Assembly: GCA_025642075.2 (NCBI GenBank)
Contig: JAODUO010000154.1
Span: 127,001-191,000, forward strand
Reading direction: 5' to 3'
DNA length: 64,000 nucleotides
Source: Ridgeia piscesae
Lineage: Eukaryota > Annelida > Polychaeta > Sabellida > Siboglinidae
This document shows, piece after piece, positions 15,101 to 24,103 of this stretch. Every line of letters starts with the position of its first letter. Position 1 is the stretch's first letter. A program made the position numbers and the translations under genes. The notes below the pieces were generated by a model that was given only the letters and a program-made list of their open reading frames with translations, did no database searches and was not told where the DNA came from.

Positions 15101-18100
15101 CACCACAGACCCCCCGTGATGTTGTCATCAACTCCCGTGTCCTGTCATCTTCAGTCGTTCCGCTTCGGGCCGGAGATAGCCTTCGTGGCTGCCACCTGTG
15201 TGGAGGTGCTCAAGGGGGAGAAGAAGACCCTCGTTGGAAACGGCATTCCAGGTGAGTTCTCCCTCAGGGAGACTTTAGGGATATATCCAATGTATTCACA
15301 GTGGGAAGTGGTAGTCGCACGGTAGAGCACTGGACTGTCAATCGAGGGGACGGTGGTTCAATCCCACCTGCCGCCGTTTCGAAACTTGGGCAATTTCGTT
15401 CACCCCACATTTGCCTGTGTCTTTCGGAAGAGACACTAAAAGCCAGTGGTCCCGTCTATCTATGCCAGGGGAAGTAAAAGATCCCACACGGGGGGTAAAT
15501 GTGTCACCTGTAGAGAGAGAAGATGTGTGCAATGAAAGGGGGCTCCTCTCATTAACATGTTTTGTATTAATCTTTTTTATATTAATGCTGATGTATAACA
15601 AGGAATATTGAACTATTTACTTATCTTTATTATCCATCACATCACATATGATTCCTGATGTGTCGTTATTCAATAGTAATAACATACTTATGTTGAATTA
15701 ATTAAAAAATGTAGTCATAGTTTCCAAGGAATTTCAAGTGACGGAGATCAGTCCAGATTCAGTCAGTGTGAGGGATAATCTTATTTGCAAGACATTGTTG
15801 TGAAATAGATTATCTGAGCTGTTGAAAAATAACACAGCAGATTAGCCAAATAGGATGGATATTGACAGCGCATAGATGTAATATGGGTGTTTGGCTACAC
15901 TGAAGCTACTGGTGGTGAAAACAAGACATGATTACAACATGTGCAAGATAATTCTGTGCATATTGGAGTTAGCTGAGTGACTTTTAGCAATATTACTTAA
16001 CAGTTATACGACAGTTAACTACTACCCAAGTGTTTGACTGATGACAGGAGGGATTCTGGGTGAGCAGGTGGGACAGTTGGCAGTCATCACCCGCACCAAC
16101 TTCACCCTGTTTATGGAGGCCGTCAAACGGTGCTGTTACACAGACGACAACATTCGCATCGCATTTGTAGGGGTGAGTGTCAGGAGATGTCACGATCTCA
16201 CCCTGGTGGGGGTGAGTGTCAGGAGATGTCACGATCTCACCCTGGTGGGGGTGAGTGTCAGGAGATGTCACGATCTCACCCTGGTGGGGGTGAGTGTCAG
16301 GAGATGTCACGATCTCACCCTGGTGGGGGTGAGTGTCAGGAGATGTCACGATCTCACCCTGGTGGGGGTGAGTGTCAGGAGATGTCACGATCTCACCCTG
16401 GTGGGGGTGAGTGTCAGGAGATGTCACGATCTCACCCTGGTGGGGGTGAGTGTCAGGAGATGTCACGATCTCACCCTGGTGGGGGTGAGTGTCAGGAGAT
16501 GTCACGATCTCACCCTGGTGGGGGTGAGTGTCAGGAGATGTCACGATCTCACCCTGGTGGGGGTGAGTGTCAGGAGATGTCACGATCTCACCCTGGTGGG
16601 GGTGAGTGTCAGGAGATGTCACGATCTCACCGTGGTGGGGGTGAGTGTCAGGAGATGTCACGATCTCACCCTGGTGGGGGTGAGTGTCAGGAGATGTCAC
16701 GATCTCACCCTGGTGGGGGTGAGTGTCAGGAGATGTCACGATCTCACCCTGGTGGGGGTGAGTGTCAGGAGATGTCACGATCTCACCCTGGTGGGGGTGA
16801 GTGTCAGGAGATGTCACGATCTCACCCTGGTGGGGGTGAGTGTCAGGAGATGTCACGATCTCACCCTGGTGGGGGTGAGTGTCAGGAGATGTCACGATCT
16901 CACCCTGGTGGGGGTGAGTGTCAGGAGATGTCACAATCTCACCCTGGTGGGGGTGAGTGTCAGGAGATGTCACAATCTCACCCTGGTGGGGGTGAGTGTC
17001 AGCAGATGTCATGATCTCACCCTGGTGGGGGAATGTGTCAGGAGATGTCAGATCTCACCCTGGTGGGGGTGAGTGTCAGGAGATGTCAGATCTCACCCTG
17101 GTGGGGGTGAGTGTCAGCAGATGTCATGATCTCACCCTGGTGGGGGAATGTGTCAGCAGATGTCATGATCTCACCCTGGTGGGGGTGAGTGTCAGCAGAT
17201 GTCATGATCTCACCCTGGTGGGGGAATGTGTCAGGAGATGTCAGATCTCACCCTGGTGGGGGTGAGTGTCAGCAGATGTCATGATCTCACCCTGGTGGGG
17301 GAATGTGTCAGCAGATGTCATGATCTCACCCTGGTGGGGGTGAGTGTCAGCAGATGTCATGATCTCACCCTGGTGGGGGAATGTGTCAGGAGATGTCAGA
17401 TCTCACCCTGGTGGGGGTGAGTGTCAGCAGATGTCCACTCACCCAACCACAAAGTCGGCCAAGTAGAGTTGACTGTGTGTGTAGGTCATGCTAATAATTG
17501 ACACCCATGGCTGATCCTGTGAGAAGAAACTGTCCACTGTAACATTACAGATGATCACTGTCCTCTATTTGTGCCAAATGTCAACTGTTGTATCCCACGG
17601 TTTCAAATCAGTTTTATCTGTTCCTGATATCTATATAGTATTGCAATATCCCGTATAGGTTTATTGCAACTTTTAAGACATGCAGTGATATCTTTGGAAT
17701 TAATCTCTTGCATGAATTGTCAACATGAATATCAATGCACAAATCTTGCATAAATATAAATACACATTAGAACAAAACTGTTCTCAAAGTTAAGTTACCT
17801 GCATTGTCACGAATGCTCAACATTGTTTATTTTAGGGCACTGAAGCATTTGGGTTCCGTCGCATCCTAGACATCTACTCCCTCATGCTGTCCCCACCAGA
17901 CAGAGCCAAACGTACGGTCACTCAGTGTTCTCACATCAAATAGCAGCTAACAGTGTTGCAGTGGCCATTACAGTTGTCCCTGCAGACACAATATTACTTG
18001 TCATCTTCACTGTCTTAAGGTGGCATAAGTGTGTGTCTTAAGGTGGCATATGTGTGTGTTAATATTTCCTTGTAGAAGGTTTGAGTCACAAGAGGAAAAT

Positions 18101-19505
18101 AACACCCTTTTCAAAATGTTGCAGTTCATTAAATAAAATATTTATTTTCACACATTAAAATGGCAATGGTATAGTTCTTTAAAATACAGTAATATCCAGT
18201 TTTGGGGTTTGCTACCCTATGTTAAACAGATGAAAATCCATTGTTCATACAGTTGTGCATTTTTTTGTGATTGTTTCAAGAAATGCCAATTTATTTATGT
18301 TCTACTATTTGTGCTTATACGTGTTCAAGTGTGTGATAATGTAAACATTATGACTTACACATTTGGATAATAATAAGTATTTGAATTGTAATTAAAACCC
18401 AATTCAGAATTGTCATTTCTACCTTCAGATGTCATTACTGACGTCACGTCACATAAGACGTCACTAATGACGTCACATAATTTCTGTTGCTATTAACAGG
18501 GCCCATAACGGATTCATTTGTGCGTAACTTCGAGAGTTTAATGGACTTGGAGCGCTACGCCACCCAGGTGATGGATCAGGAACTACTTGGCAAGATCCGG
18601 ATCGTGAAAACTTGTCACCACAACCTGCCATCTCTCATTGACAAGATCCGCAGCAAGGCTATTGGTGACACTGACACAGCGGGTGCGTCACTACTTTGTG
18701 TCACAATGTCAAGTCTTCAGTGTCTCCAATGCATAGATAACAATTTAATGTTTATCTTCATAGCATTTAAAACACAAATCTAAAAACTCGCGTGGAACGC
18801 GATCGTTCACCGTATCTGCAGCAAAGCAAAGTCCTGGATACTTCCAAACAATATCAGAGCCAGCGCAACAATCAGTGTCTTCAAGGCAGCACTGAAAACA
18901 CATCTTTTCAAAGCTGACTGGGTAATACATGTGGATGAATTGACTTGATACATTTTATGAAACTAATTTGTTAACTATTTTCCTGTAATACAAGCAGCAG
19001 ATTATTTTTATTGTATATACATTTTTTAGCAACTTTACTGTACTTCACGTTACTTTACTCTGATAATGATGTCACCATTTTTATTAATTCTATAATGCAT
19101 GGTAATTATATTATATTTTATTTAAAATATTGGTTTATTAATAGTGTTGTTTTAGCATGATGTTTTGTACGTGTTTGATGAACAAAATAATGTAGAAGGC
19201 CATGAACACCAGCATGTAGCGGATACCAAAGCTATAAAAATTGACATTATTAAAAGTTGACATTCAGTGTTACCTGATGGTAGAAATGTCACGAATAAAA
19301 CAAATTTAACCAGTATCACCAATAAAAATATGAATATTTTTTCAACCACAATACATAATCAAACAACTAGATATATTATTTATTAGCATGAATACAGCAA
19401 TTACATATTTGAATTCCATTTTCCATGGGACAGCCCAGAGACCCACCATCTCAATATATCTAAGATAAAAAGATTACCTGGTTTCCATGGTTACAATCAA
19501 GTTAG

Positions 19506-19562
<57 letters not shown>

Positions 19563-22500
19563 AGTTCCGAAAACATCATGCACAACCAATTTGGTCAAGA
19601 TGGTAGTTTTTAGTATATGGCTAGTGATATTGTTATAACCATCTAGAGAGATACAGCCGCCAGTCATGCTGTGCACTAACCGTATGGAACGAGTAGTCAG
19701 AAGACTTCTCTAATTGCTACAGTGCAGGGACACATTAAAACTTGTCTTGAAATGCATTACTTTAAACTCGCATTTAATATTTACTTATCATAATATTATT
19801 GTATAATCATCATATTCATTTATTTTAATATTTGAGATTATAAATGACTAATAATGTATTACTGTAGTTATTTATTATTAAGTAACTACACTATACCATA
19901 TATATTTATTTTACAATTGCCTATATAGGTGTTTTAGATACATGTTTATATACATACTTCTACTTTTTTACTACGTTGATATATGATATAATTTAAAAGA
20001 ATGTCAATTTTGATTTAGTTTCTTAGAACATCAATGCTTTTGCAATATGTATATAATTTATTATATGTTTCACTTGTACATTTATTATATTTATTTCTTA
20101 TGATTTTAATGACTGTTGTCCACAATACTGAACAGAGATTTATTTTGCATTTTCGTGTTTAAATAAAGTTATTATTTTACCTATTTGTATACATACATTA
20201 CCACATTTTGCTGCTGTTTAAGCTGAACATGGTTGCCATGGTTACAGACGTTGTAAGCCAAGGGGCTGGAGTTCAGCACGGTGAGATTGACGGACGACTT
20301 CCAAGTGTTATCCCACCCGGACAGCTTCCGTGAGTGCACCAGAGCAAGTACCCTCTGTGTCAACTGTCTTACGTCAACTACCATCAGTGCCAACTGTCTT
20401 ACATCAACTACCGTCAGTGCCAACTGTCTTACATCAACTACCCTCAGTGCCAACTGTCTTACATCAACTACCCTCTGTGTCAACTGTCTTACATCAACTA
20501 CCCTCTGTGCCAACTGTCTTACATCAACTACCCTCAGTGCCAACTGTCTTACATCAACTACCCTCAGTGCCAACTGTCTTACATCAACTACCCTCAGTGT
20601 CAACTGTCTTACGTCAACTACCATCAGTGCCAACTGTCTTACATCAACTACCCTCAGTGTCAACTGTCTTACGTCAACTACCCTCAGTGCCAACTGTCTT
20701 ACATCAACTACCCTCAGTGTCAACTGTCTTACGTCAACTACCCTCAGTGCCAACTGTCTTACATCAACTACCCTCAGTGTCAACTGTCTTATGTCAACTA
20801 CCCTCAGTGCCAACTGTCTTACATCAACTACCCTCAGTGTCAACTGTCTTATGTCAACTACCCTCTGTGTCAACTGTCTTACATCAACTACCCTCAGTGC
20901 CAACTGTCTTACATCAACTACCGTCAGTGTCAACTGTCTTACGTCAACTACCATCAGTGCCAACTGTCTTACATCAACTACCCTCAGTGTCAACTGTCTT
21001 ACGTCAACTACCATCAGTGCCAACTGTCTTACATCAACTACCCTCAGTGTCAACTGTCTTACATCAACTACCCTCAGTGCCAACTGTCTTACATCAACTA
21101 CCCTCAGTGTCAACTGTCTTATGTCAACTACCCTCAGTGTCAACTGTCTTACATCAACTACCCTCAGTGTCAACTGTCTTATGTCAACTACCCTCTGTGT
21201 CAACTGTCTTACATCAACTACCCTCAGTGCCAACTGTCTTACATCAACTACGCTCAGTGCCAACTGTCTTACGTCAACTACCCTCTGTGTCAACTGTCTT
21301 ACATCAACTACGCTCAGTGCCAACTGTCTTACGTCAACTACCCTCTGTGTCAACTGTCTTACATCAACTACGCTCAGTGCCAACTGTCTTACATCAACTA
21401 CCTCAGTGCCAACTGTCTTACATCAACTACCCTTTGTGTCAACTGTCTTACGTCAACTACCCTCTGTGTCAACTGTCTTACATCAACTACCCTCAGTGTC
21501 AACTGTCTTACGTCAACTACCCTCAGTGTCAACTGTCTTACGTCAACTACCCTCAGTGTCAACTGTCTTACATCAACTACCCTCAGTGCCAACTGTCTTA
21601 CATCAACTACCCTCAGTGTCCAACTGTCTTACATCAACTACCCTCAGTGTCAACTGTCTTACATCAACTACCCTCAGTATCAACTGTCTTACGTCAACTA
21701 CCCTCAGTGCCAACTGTCTTACATCAACTACCCTCAGTGTCAACTGTCTTACATCAACTACCCTCAGTGTCAACTGTCTATGTCAACCACCCTCAGTGTC
21801 CCCTGTCTCATGTCAACCACCCTCAGTGTCCCCTGTCTCATGTCAACCACCCTCAGTGTCCCCTGTCTCATGTCAACCACCCTCAGTGTCCCCTGTCTCA
21901 TGTCAACCACCCTCGGTGTCCCTGTCTCATGTCAACCACCCTCGGTGTCCCCTGTCTCATGTCAACCACCCTCAGTGTCTCCTGTCTCATGTCAACCACC
22001 CTCAGTGTCTCCTGTTTCATGTCAACCACCCTCAGTGTCTCCTGTCTCATGTCAACCACCCTCAGTGTCCCGTGTCATAAAAATGTTCTTTATACATGTT
22101 ATGTAATAACCTAAATCTAAAAACAATATTATTGATGTGTTGCATGTATAATAATGATGTAAATCTTACATGTAACTTGACCATGTTTAACTACTGTGTA
22201 GTAGTTGTAATGTGTATACAATGGCATGTGTGATGTATGTATGTAAGTTATCTCTGTCATCTTTGGTTGTGATCCCAGAATGAAAATTTATTCTATTCAA
22301 ATCAGCCGTTATTCTGGTAGGAGACATATTTTTAAACACATTACATGTTCTAACCAATAATTGTTGAAACAATAAAGAATATTACAGTCAGTTGCTACTG
22401 TCACCATTCTAGGACAGTCGGAAGACGAAATCGGCGAAGATGAAAAGAATCTGTTGTATGTGGCTGTAACTCGAGCCAAAAAGAGGCTGCAGTTGACCTC

Positions 22501-24103
22501 TGAACTCTTGAGACTACTGAAACTTTCAGGGGTTTGTATTGTGTTCTACACATTTCCTGACACGTTCTGTAACTCTTCATTATTCTTTAAAAATTACATA
22601 GAAATTATATTTATGTTATGCCTGTTTCATTGAGTTTCATCAGTCAACATTTTATGTTGTATCCTCTGGTGGTCTGACTTCGCTACAGACATGTTACATG
22701 ACCTATTCTCAGCATCAGTCTGATGAATGCATTGAGACACATCAAAAATATTTGGGTTCAGTAAACAGTGTTTAATATAGTTTAGTTTACATCATCAACA
22801 TAATTGCTATGTACAACAGCAATATTAATAATAGTTAGACTTTATTATTTTAAGGTAACTTTTCTGGTGTCCCAGATAGATTACCAACATATGGGATTCA
22901 GTAACCAGTGTAGAACTCTGGTAATCCAAGAATTTCTTGCTAAATGAAAAAAAACAACAACTTGTCAACGATGTTTGTTTATTATACTGGTACAACACAA
23001 ATTTGTCATAGTTAATGGAATATTGTTTAGCAAAACTTGGACAAAATATTTGTGAAAGGTATCAATATTATAAATAACTAGCCGATCCAATACCTCATTA
23101 GTACATCAGGTATGTCAACTATTATTATGAGCTACAATTAATTATCAATTAAAGTTTCTATAGTCAAATTATTGTACAATTCAACATATTCAGTGTATTG
23201 TATTTGAAACTCACAATTGTTAGACCAAACAAAATGAACCTAATTATAATTAATTACAGTATAATTACTTTGCCATAAATGGAATGCATGGTCCGTTTTG
23301 AAACTGCTATAGTTTATTTAAATGTTTTGTCTTTGAATGTCTGCAGGAACGGTTTTGGTACATGACATCGTCCAGTCATCTCCCTTCGTCAGAACTGCCC
23401 CTGAAGTGTCTACTCACTGGCCGAGAGAACTGGATACCACCGGTCATAACACTGGCCAAACACAGCGTCCAGTTGGTGAGTGGGACATGAAATAGTATCC
23501 CTGCTTATTCTCTTCTTCCACTTTCTCTCACACTTTAGGGTTTCAACTGATAGATCCGAAACTTATCCACGGATTGCGTGACATTGATTAGATTGGAAAT
23601 TGTCAATAATTGCCTGTGGCTACATTGAACAGCAACATTGATATTTGTAAAAATAAATAATACGTGTACTCAAACTGTATGTTTTAATTGTTCACTAAGA
23701 CACTATTGGTCGGGCATTATGTCAGAATTGGTGTCTATGGTTAATGTTGAAGAAATACAATTTCTGCCATTTTACTTTTAACCATTTCGCAGTGTCTCCC
23801 ACTAAATTAAATGTTTTCTTTGTCCTTTGTAACATTAAAGCAACTAAATGTGACACAAAACAAAGTAAATTTAATCATAAAATTTTAAATAAATTCAGAT
23901 GTTACATTTGAACCAATGAGATTGTGTATATTTGTGTTGTGCGGGACTTGCAGGGAGACGGGACAGTGCGGGAAGGTGGCCTCGTCTGTCCCCAGGCCGT
24001 GTCTGAGGGCCTGGTGCTGCCCAGTCTAAGGCACCTCGTGGGGTCCCTTAGGGATAACACTGCGGAGGGAAGACAGGAACAAGGAGAGGACAGCAGGGAC
24101 TAG
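2410..24103 (+). CDS. FBH1: FBH1 (F-box DNA helicase 1, FBXO18) orthologue, 19 exons
   Basis: FBH1 is a 3'-5' superfamily-1A (UvrD-like) DNA helicase and F-box subunit of an SCF ubiquitin ligase. It acts in the nucleus to remodel stalled forks and limit RAD51 filaments (family knowledge). CDS segments: 2410-3633, 5187-5314, 5858-5981, 6571-6764 (or from 6544), 7366-7469, 7726-7854, 8324-8402, 12372-12461, 13127-13352, 13680-13845, 14066-14202, 15155-15251, 16048-16172, 17836-17911, 18500-18682, 20258-20329 (5' edge disputed), 22413-22531, 23347-23475, 23954-24103. All junctions are GT-AG and the phases chain, giving about 1183 residues against about 1040 in human. Visible parts: F-box 369-408, Walker A AGTGKT about 634-639, DEAQD 814-818, GDPHQQ 838-843, [10 protein letters not shown] 1068-1077. 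The TVHK of motif V is missing. I identified the gene by recall of the family, not by a search. Confidence 0.93.
3634..5186 (+). other. FBH1 intron 1
   Basis: This 1.55 kb intron holds a (TA)n tract at about 4258-4292 and otherwise unremarkable AT-rich sequence. The short ORFs (for example 3936-4121 and 4334-4528) have no recognisable motif and no splice context that fits FBH1. Confidence 0.7.
5187..5314 (+). CDS. FBH1: FBH1 exon 2
   Basis: The exon reads [11 protein letters not shown] right after the F-box. This matches the WKKLYYR-type segment that follows the F-box in FBH1 proteins. Acceptor ATGCAG, donor GTGATT; it enters in phase 0 and leaves in phase 2. Confidence 0.88.
5858..5981 (+). 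CDS. FBH1: FBH1 exon 3
   Basis: It encodes LQKHPLY and LPECL, aligning with the LRDHPLL...LPDL region of vertebrate FBH1. Acceptor GTTCAG, donor GGG|GTAAGT, leaving in phase 0. The last ~44 bases and the donor are duplicated just downstream (6028-6083). Confidence 0.88.
6028..6083 (+). repeat. Second copy of FBH1 exon 3 tail plus its splice donor
   Basis: The segment GCCATGGTCTCAGA...GAAGGGGTAAGTATCACACAC at 5938-5993 recurs 90 bp downstream with a few substitutions. The copy includes the reading frame, the GTAAGT donor and the CA-rich intron start. It is a two-copy direct repeat. If the second donor were used, extra codons would be inserted. Confidence 0.85.
6084..6200 (+). repeat. (CA)n and TCACACACCC tandem repeat
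   Basis: The tract is pure CA/AC dinucleotide with an inner block of about six ten-base TCACACACCC units. It lies in intron 3 directly after the duplicated donor. Confidence 0.9.
6203..6543 (+). repeat. 340-bp polypyrimidine (CT)n / C-rich tract before FBH1 exon 4
   Basis: The tract is almost entirely C and T, from CTCTCT-type to CCCCTCC-type, and runs right up to the CCCAG acceptor at 6542-6543. It is a hugely extended polypyrimidine tract with triplex (H-DNA) potential. The 245-residue ORF read through it is not a protein. Confidence 0.9.
6571..6764 (+). CDS. FBH1: FBH1 exon 4 (alternative 5' edge at 6544)
   Basis: It encodes [18 protein letters not shown] and [11 protein letters not shown], matching the INIWALVAAVVLLSSSV and LYCIAVLLYA region of human FBH1. 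Two in-frame acceptors sit 27 bp apart: CCCAG at 6543 and CCCACAG at 6570. The inner one fits the family length better and the outer one has the better pyrimidine tract. Donor ACGGG|GTAGGG, phase 2. Confidence 0.87.
6765..7365 (+). other. FBH1 intron 4
   Basis: This is 600 bp of unique AT-rich sequence. I see no repeat or conserved element in it. Confidence 0.7.
7366..7469 (+). CDS. FBH1: FBH1 exon 5
   Basis: It encodes [16 protein letters not shown], aligning with IHYNIFYCLYLQEN in human FBH1. Acceptor TTTCCCAG. The donor GTATTA (7470) is chosen because it gives phase 1, as the next exon requires. An alternative donor GTTTGT about 18 bp further would break the frame. Confidence 0.82.
7726..7854 (+). 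CDS. FBH1: FBH1 exon 6: Q-motif region and start of Walker A
   Basis: It encodes [15 protein letters not shown] and ends IKIIAFAG. The LTHEQ segment is the helicase Q-motif region and AFAG opens motif I. Acceptor TTATAG, donor G|GTGACC, phase 1. Confidence 0.9.
8324..8402 (+). CDS. FBH1: FBH1 exon 7: Walker A (motif I)
   Basis: It completes [14 protein letters not shown], the ATP-binding P-loop, and continues [10 protein letters not shown] (motif Ia). Acceptor ACACCAG, donor AA|GTAAGA, phase 2. The next exon is almost 4 kb away because of a large minisatellite. Confidence 0.92.
8690..12008. repeat. 31-bp minisatellite, about 107 copies, in FBH1 intron 7
   Basis: The unit begins GGTACATACCATCTGACACT followed by GTACGGTACAT, and the period is 31 bp. 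Units with TATGGTACAA dominate the left third and ACGGTACAT dominates from about 9.6 kb on. A diverged patch lies at 11.38-11.6 kb. GGTACATACC and GGTAC...GTACC give short internal dyads. The ORFs of more than 900 residues in three - frames exist only because 31 is not a multiple of 3 and the unit lacks stops on that strand. They are not genes. Confidence 0.97.
12372..12461 (+). CDS. FBH1: FBH1 exon 8
   Basis: It encodes [20 protein letters not shown], matching [20 protein letters not shown] of human FBH1. Acceptor CTTTTAG, donor AG|GTAAAC, phase 2. Confidence 0.92.
13127..13352 (+). CDS. FBH1: FBH1 exon 9
   Basis: It encodes the insertion between motifs Ia and II, with [20 protein letters not shown] as the diagnostic block (IRAKLVCKTLENFFASAD in human). 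Acceptor GCTGCAG, donor ATG|GTGAGT, phase 0. Confidence 0.93.
13680..13845 (+). CDS. FBH1: FBH1 exon 10: Walker B (motif II)
   Basis: It contains [13 protein letters not shown] and [11 protein letters not shown]. The DEAQ box coordinates magnesium for ATP hydrolysis. Acceptor ATCACAG, donor G|GTAAAC, phase 1. Confidence 0.95.
14066..14202 (+). CDS. FBH1: FBH1 exon 11: motif III
   Basis: It contains [19 protein letters not shown], the strongly conserved helicase motif III, and ends FYLTQ. Acceptor TTCTCAG, donor ACACAG|GTGAGT, phase 0. The exon end and donor are copied many times downstream. Confidence 0.95.
14186..14620 (+). repeat. Degenerate array of copies of the exon 11 splice donor
   Basis: The last bases of exon 11 plus donor, CTTCTACCTGACACAGGTGA, recur about 15-18 times as diverged units of 21-23 bp (ACCTGACAAAGGTGAGTCTT, ATGTGACACAGGTGAGTCCT and similar). 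Most units keep AGGTGAGT, a consensus 5' splice site preceded by a usable AG. Confidence 0.9.
15155..15251 (+). CDS. FBH1: FBH1 exon 12: motif IV region
   Basis: It begins [20 protein letters not shown], the conserved continuation of YLTQ from exon 11. Acceptor CTTCAG, donor G|GTGAGT, phase 1. Confidence 0.93.
15304..15603 (+). mobile_element. tRNA-derived SINE in FBH1 intron 12
   Basis: The head resembles an Asp tRNA: an anticodon-loop CTGTCAA (GTC anticodon) in a near-complete stem, then a perfect T-arm GGTGG-TTCAATC-CCACC (pol III B box). The acceptor stem does not pair, so this is not a working tRNA. It is followed by a conserved-looking body (CTTTCGGAAGAGACACTAAA, GGGGAAGTAAAAGATCCC) and an AT-rich tail. 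I cannot name the family. A matching copy elsewhere in the genome would settle it. Confidence 0.75.
15604..16047 (+). other. Rest of FBH1 intron 12
   Basis: This is unique AT-rich sequence between the SINE tail and exon 13. I see nothing else in it. Confidence 0.6.
16048..16172 (+). CDS. FBH1: FBH1 exon 13
   Basis: It contains [20 protein letters not shown], the SRTNANVFDEAVR block of human FBH1 (the RTN is a helicase motif). Acceptor ATGACAG, donor GTAGGG|GTGAGT, phase 0. The array that follows starts at the donor itself. Confidence 0.93.
16173..17437 (+). repeat. 39-bp minisatellite seeded at the exon 13 donor
   Basis: The unit is GTGAGTGTCAGGAGATGTCA plus CGATCTCACCCTGGTGGGG. It starts exactly at the real donor, so every unit recreates GGGG|GTGAGT. 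About 21 near-identical 39-bp copies run to about 17.0 kb, followed by variant units of 36-39 bp (GAATGTGTC, CAGCAGATGTCATGA forms). The period of 13 codons explains the 339-, 343- and 294-residue ORFs on both strands. Confidence 0.97.
17836..17911 (+). CDS. FBH1: FBH1 exon 14
   Basis: It encodes [20 protein letters not shown], matching GIKSFGLDRIIDIWILLQP. Acceptor TATTTTAG, donor C|GTACGG, phase 1. Confidence 0.92.
17912..18499 (+). other. FBH1 intron 14
   Basis: This is AT-rich unique sequence. A TGACGTCA-rich stretch lies just before exon 15 (18430-18478: GACGTCACGTCACATAAGACG and TGACGTCACATAA), giving several CRE/ATF-like palindromes in 50 bp. Confidence 0.6.
18500..18682 (+). CDS. FBH1: FBH1 exon 15
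   Basis: It encodes ITDSFVRNF through [16 protein letters not shown], aligning with VIKDKFIRRW...IPELVQRIEK of human FBH1. Acceptor TTAACAG, donor GCGG|GTGCGT, phase 1. Confidence 0.9.
18784..18945 (+). mobile_element. LINE 3'-end fragment
   Basis: One frame reads [20 protein letters not shown] then THLFKADW. This is the conserved C-terminal signature of many non-LTR retrotransposon ORF2 proteins (LPxxIRxxxSxxxFKxxLKTHLF). It is a short dead fragment in FBH1 intron 15, on the gene's strand. Confidence 0.65.
18946..20247 (+). other. FBH1 intron 15, remainder
   Basis: Strongly AT-rich, with a (TA)n tract of about 54 bp at 19506-19559. I searched it by eye for a small exon coding the missing TVHK of motif V and found none. 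Confidence 0.6.
20248..20329 (+). CDS. FBH1: FBH1 exon 16: motif V, apparently damaged
   Basis: It contains [17 protein letters not shown]. The motif should read TVHKAKGLEF. A good acceptor (GGTTACAG, ending 20247) would give DVV after the phase-1 G, as in ADVV-type sequences, but only one base then separates GTA from GCCAAGGGG. The expected codons for a hexapeptide ending TVHK are absent, a net loss of about 17 bp that shifts frame. The only in-frame alternative is a poor acceptor (GTTGTAAG, exon from 20258), which deletes TVHK. Donor C|GTGAGT, phase 1. Confidence 0.75.
20345..22073. repeat. 30-bp minisatellite, about 58 copies, in FBH1 intron 16
   Basis: The main unit is ACCCTCAGTGCCAACTGTCT plus TACATCAACT, about 48 copies to 21780. 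A second block of about 10 units (TGTCAACCACCCTCAGTGTC plus CCCTGTCTCA) follows. The array starts 15 bp after the exon 16 donor but does not copy it. The 30-bp period keeps six frames open, producing spurious ORFs of 400-599 residues. Confidence 0.97.
22413..22531 (+). CDS. FBH1: FBH1 exon 17: motif VI
   Basis: It encodes [20 protein letters not shown], the arginine-finger motif VI of UvrD-type helicases. Acceptor ATTCTAG, donor GGG|GTTTGT, phase 0. Confidence 0.95.
22532..23346 (+). other. FBH1 intron 17
   Basis: This is 815 bp of unique AT-rich sequence. I see no repeat, ORF or element. Confidence 0.7.
23347..23475 (+). CDS. FBH1: FBH1 exon 18
   Basis: It is in phase 0 at both ends and reads [12 protein letters not shown] through KHSVQL. 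It corresponds to the poorly conserved C-terminal region after motif VI (GEYFLQAELTS in human). The Cys-rich part of the human C-terminus is mostly not evident. Confidence 0.82.
23954..24103 (+). CDS. FBH1: FBH1 exon 19: C-terminus and stop
   Basis: [20 protein letters not shown], then a charged Arg/Glu/Gln tail and TAG at 24101-24103. CPxxxxEGLVLP fits the end of FBH1 (HSC...ENIVLPRH in human). Acceptor ACTTGCAG. Confidence 0.82.
   Translation, partial: GDGTVREGGLVCPQAVSEGLVLPSLRHLVGSLRDNTAEGRQEQGEDSRD

Noticed and set aside
15310..15375. Functional Asp tRNA gene
   Set aside because: The acceptor stem does not pair and the sequence continues into a SINE body.
18784..18850. [12 protein letters not shown] as the missing FBH1 motif V
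   Set aside because: It superficially resembles TVHKAKG, but its frame continues into a LINE C-terminus ([10 protein letters not shown]) and it has no acceptor or donor in the right phase.
20181..22114. ORFs of 400-599 residues on both strands
   Set aside because: Six open frames over a 30-bp repeat are a period artefact. Only 20258-20329 there is FBH1 exon.
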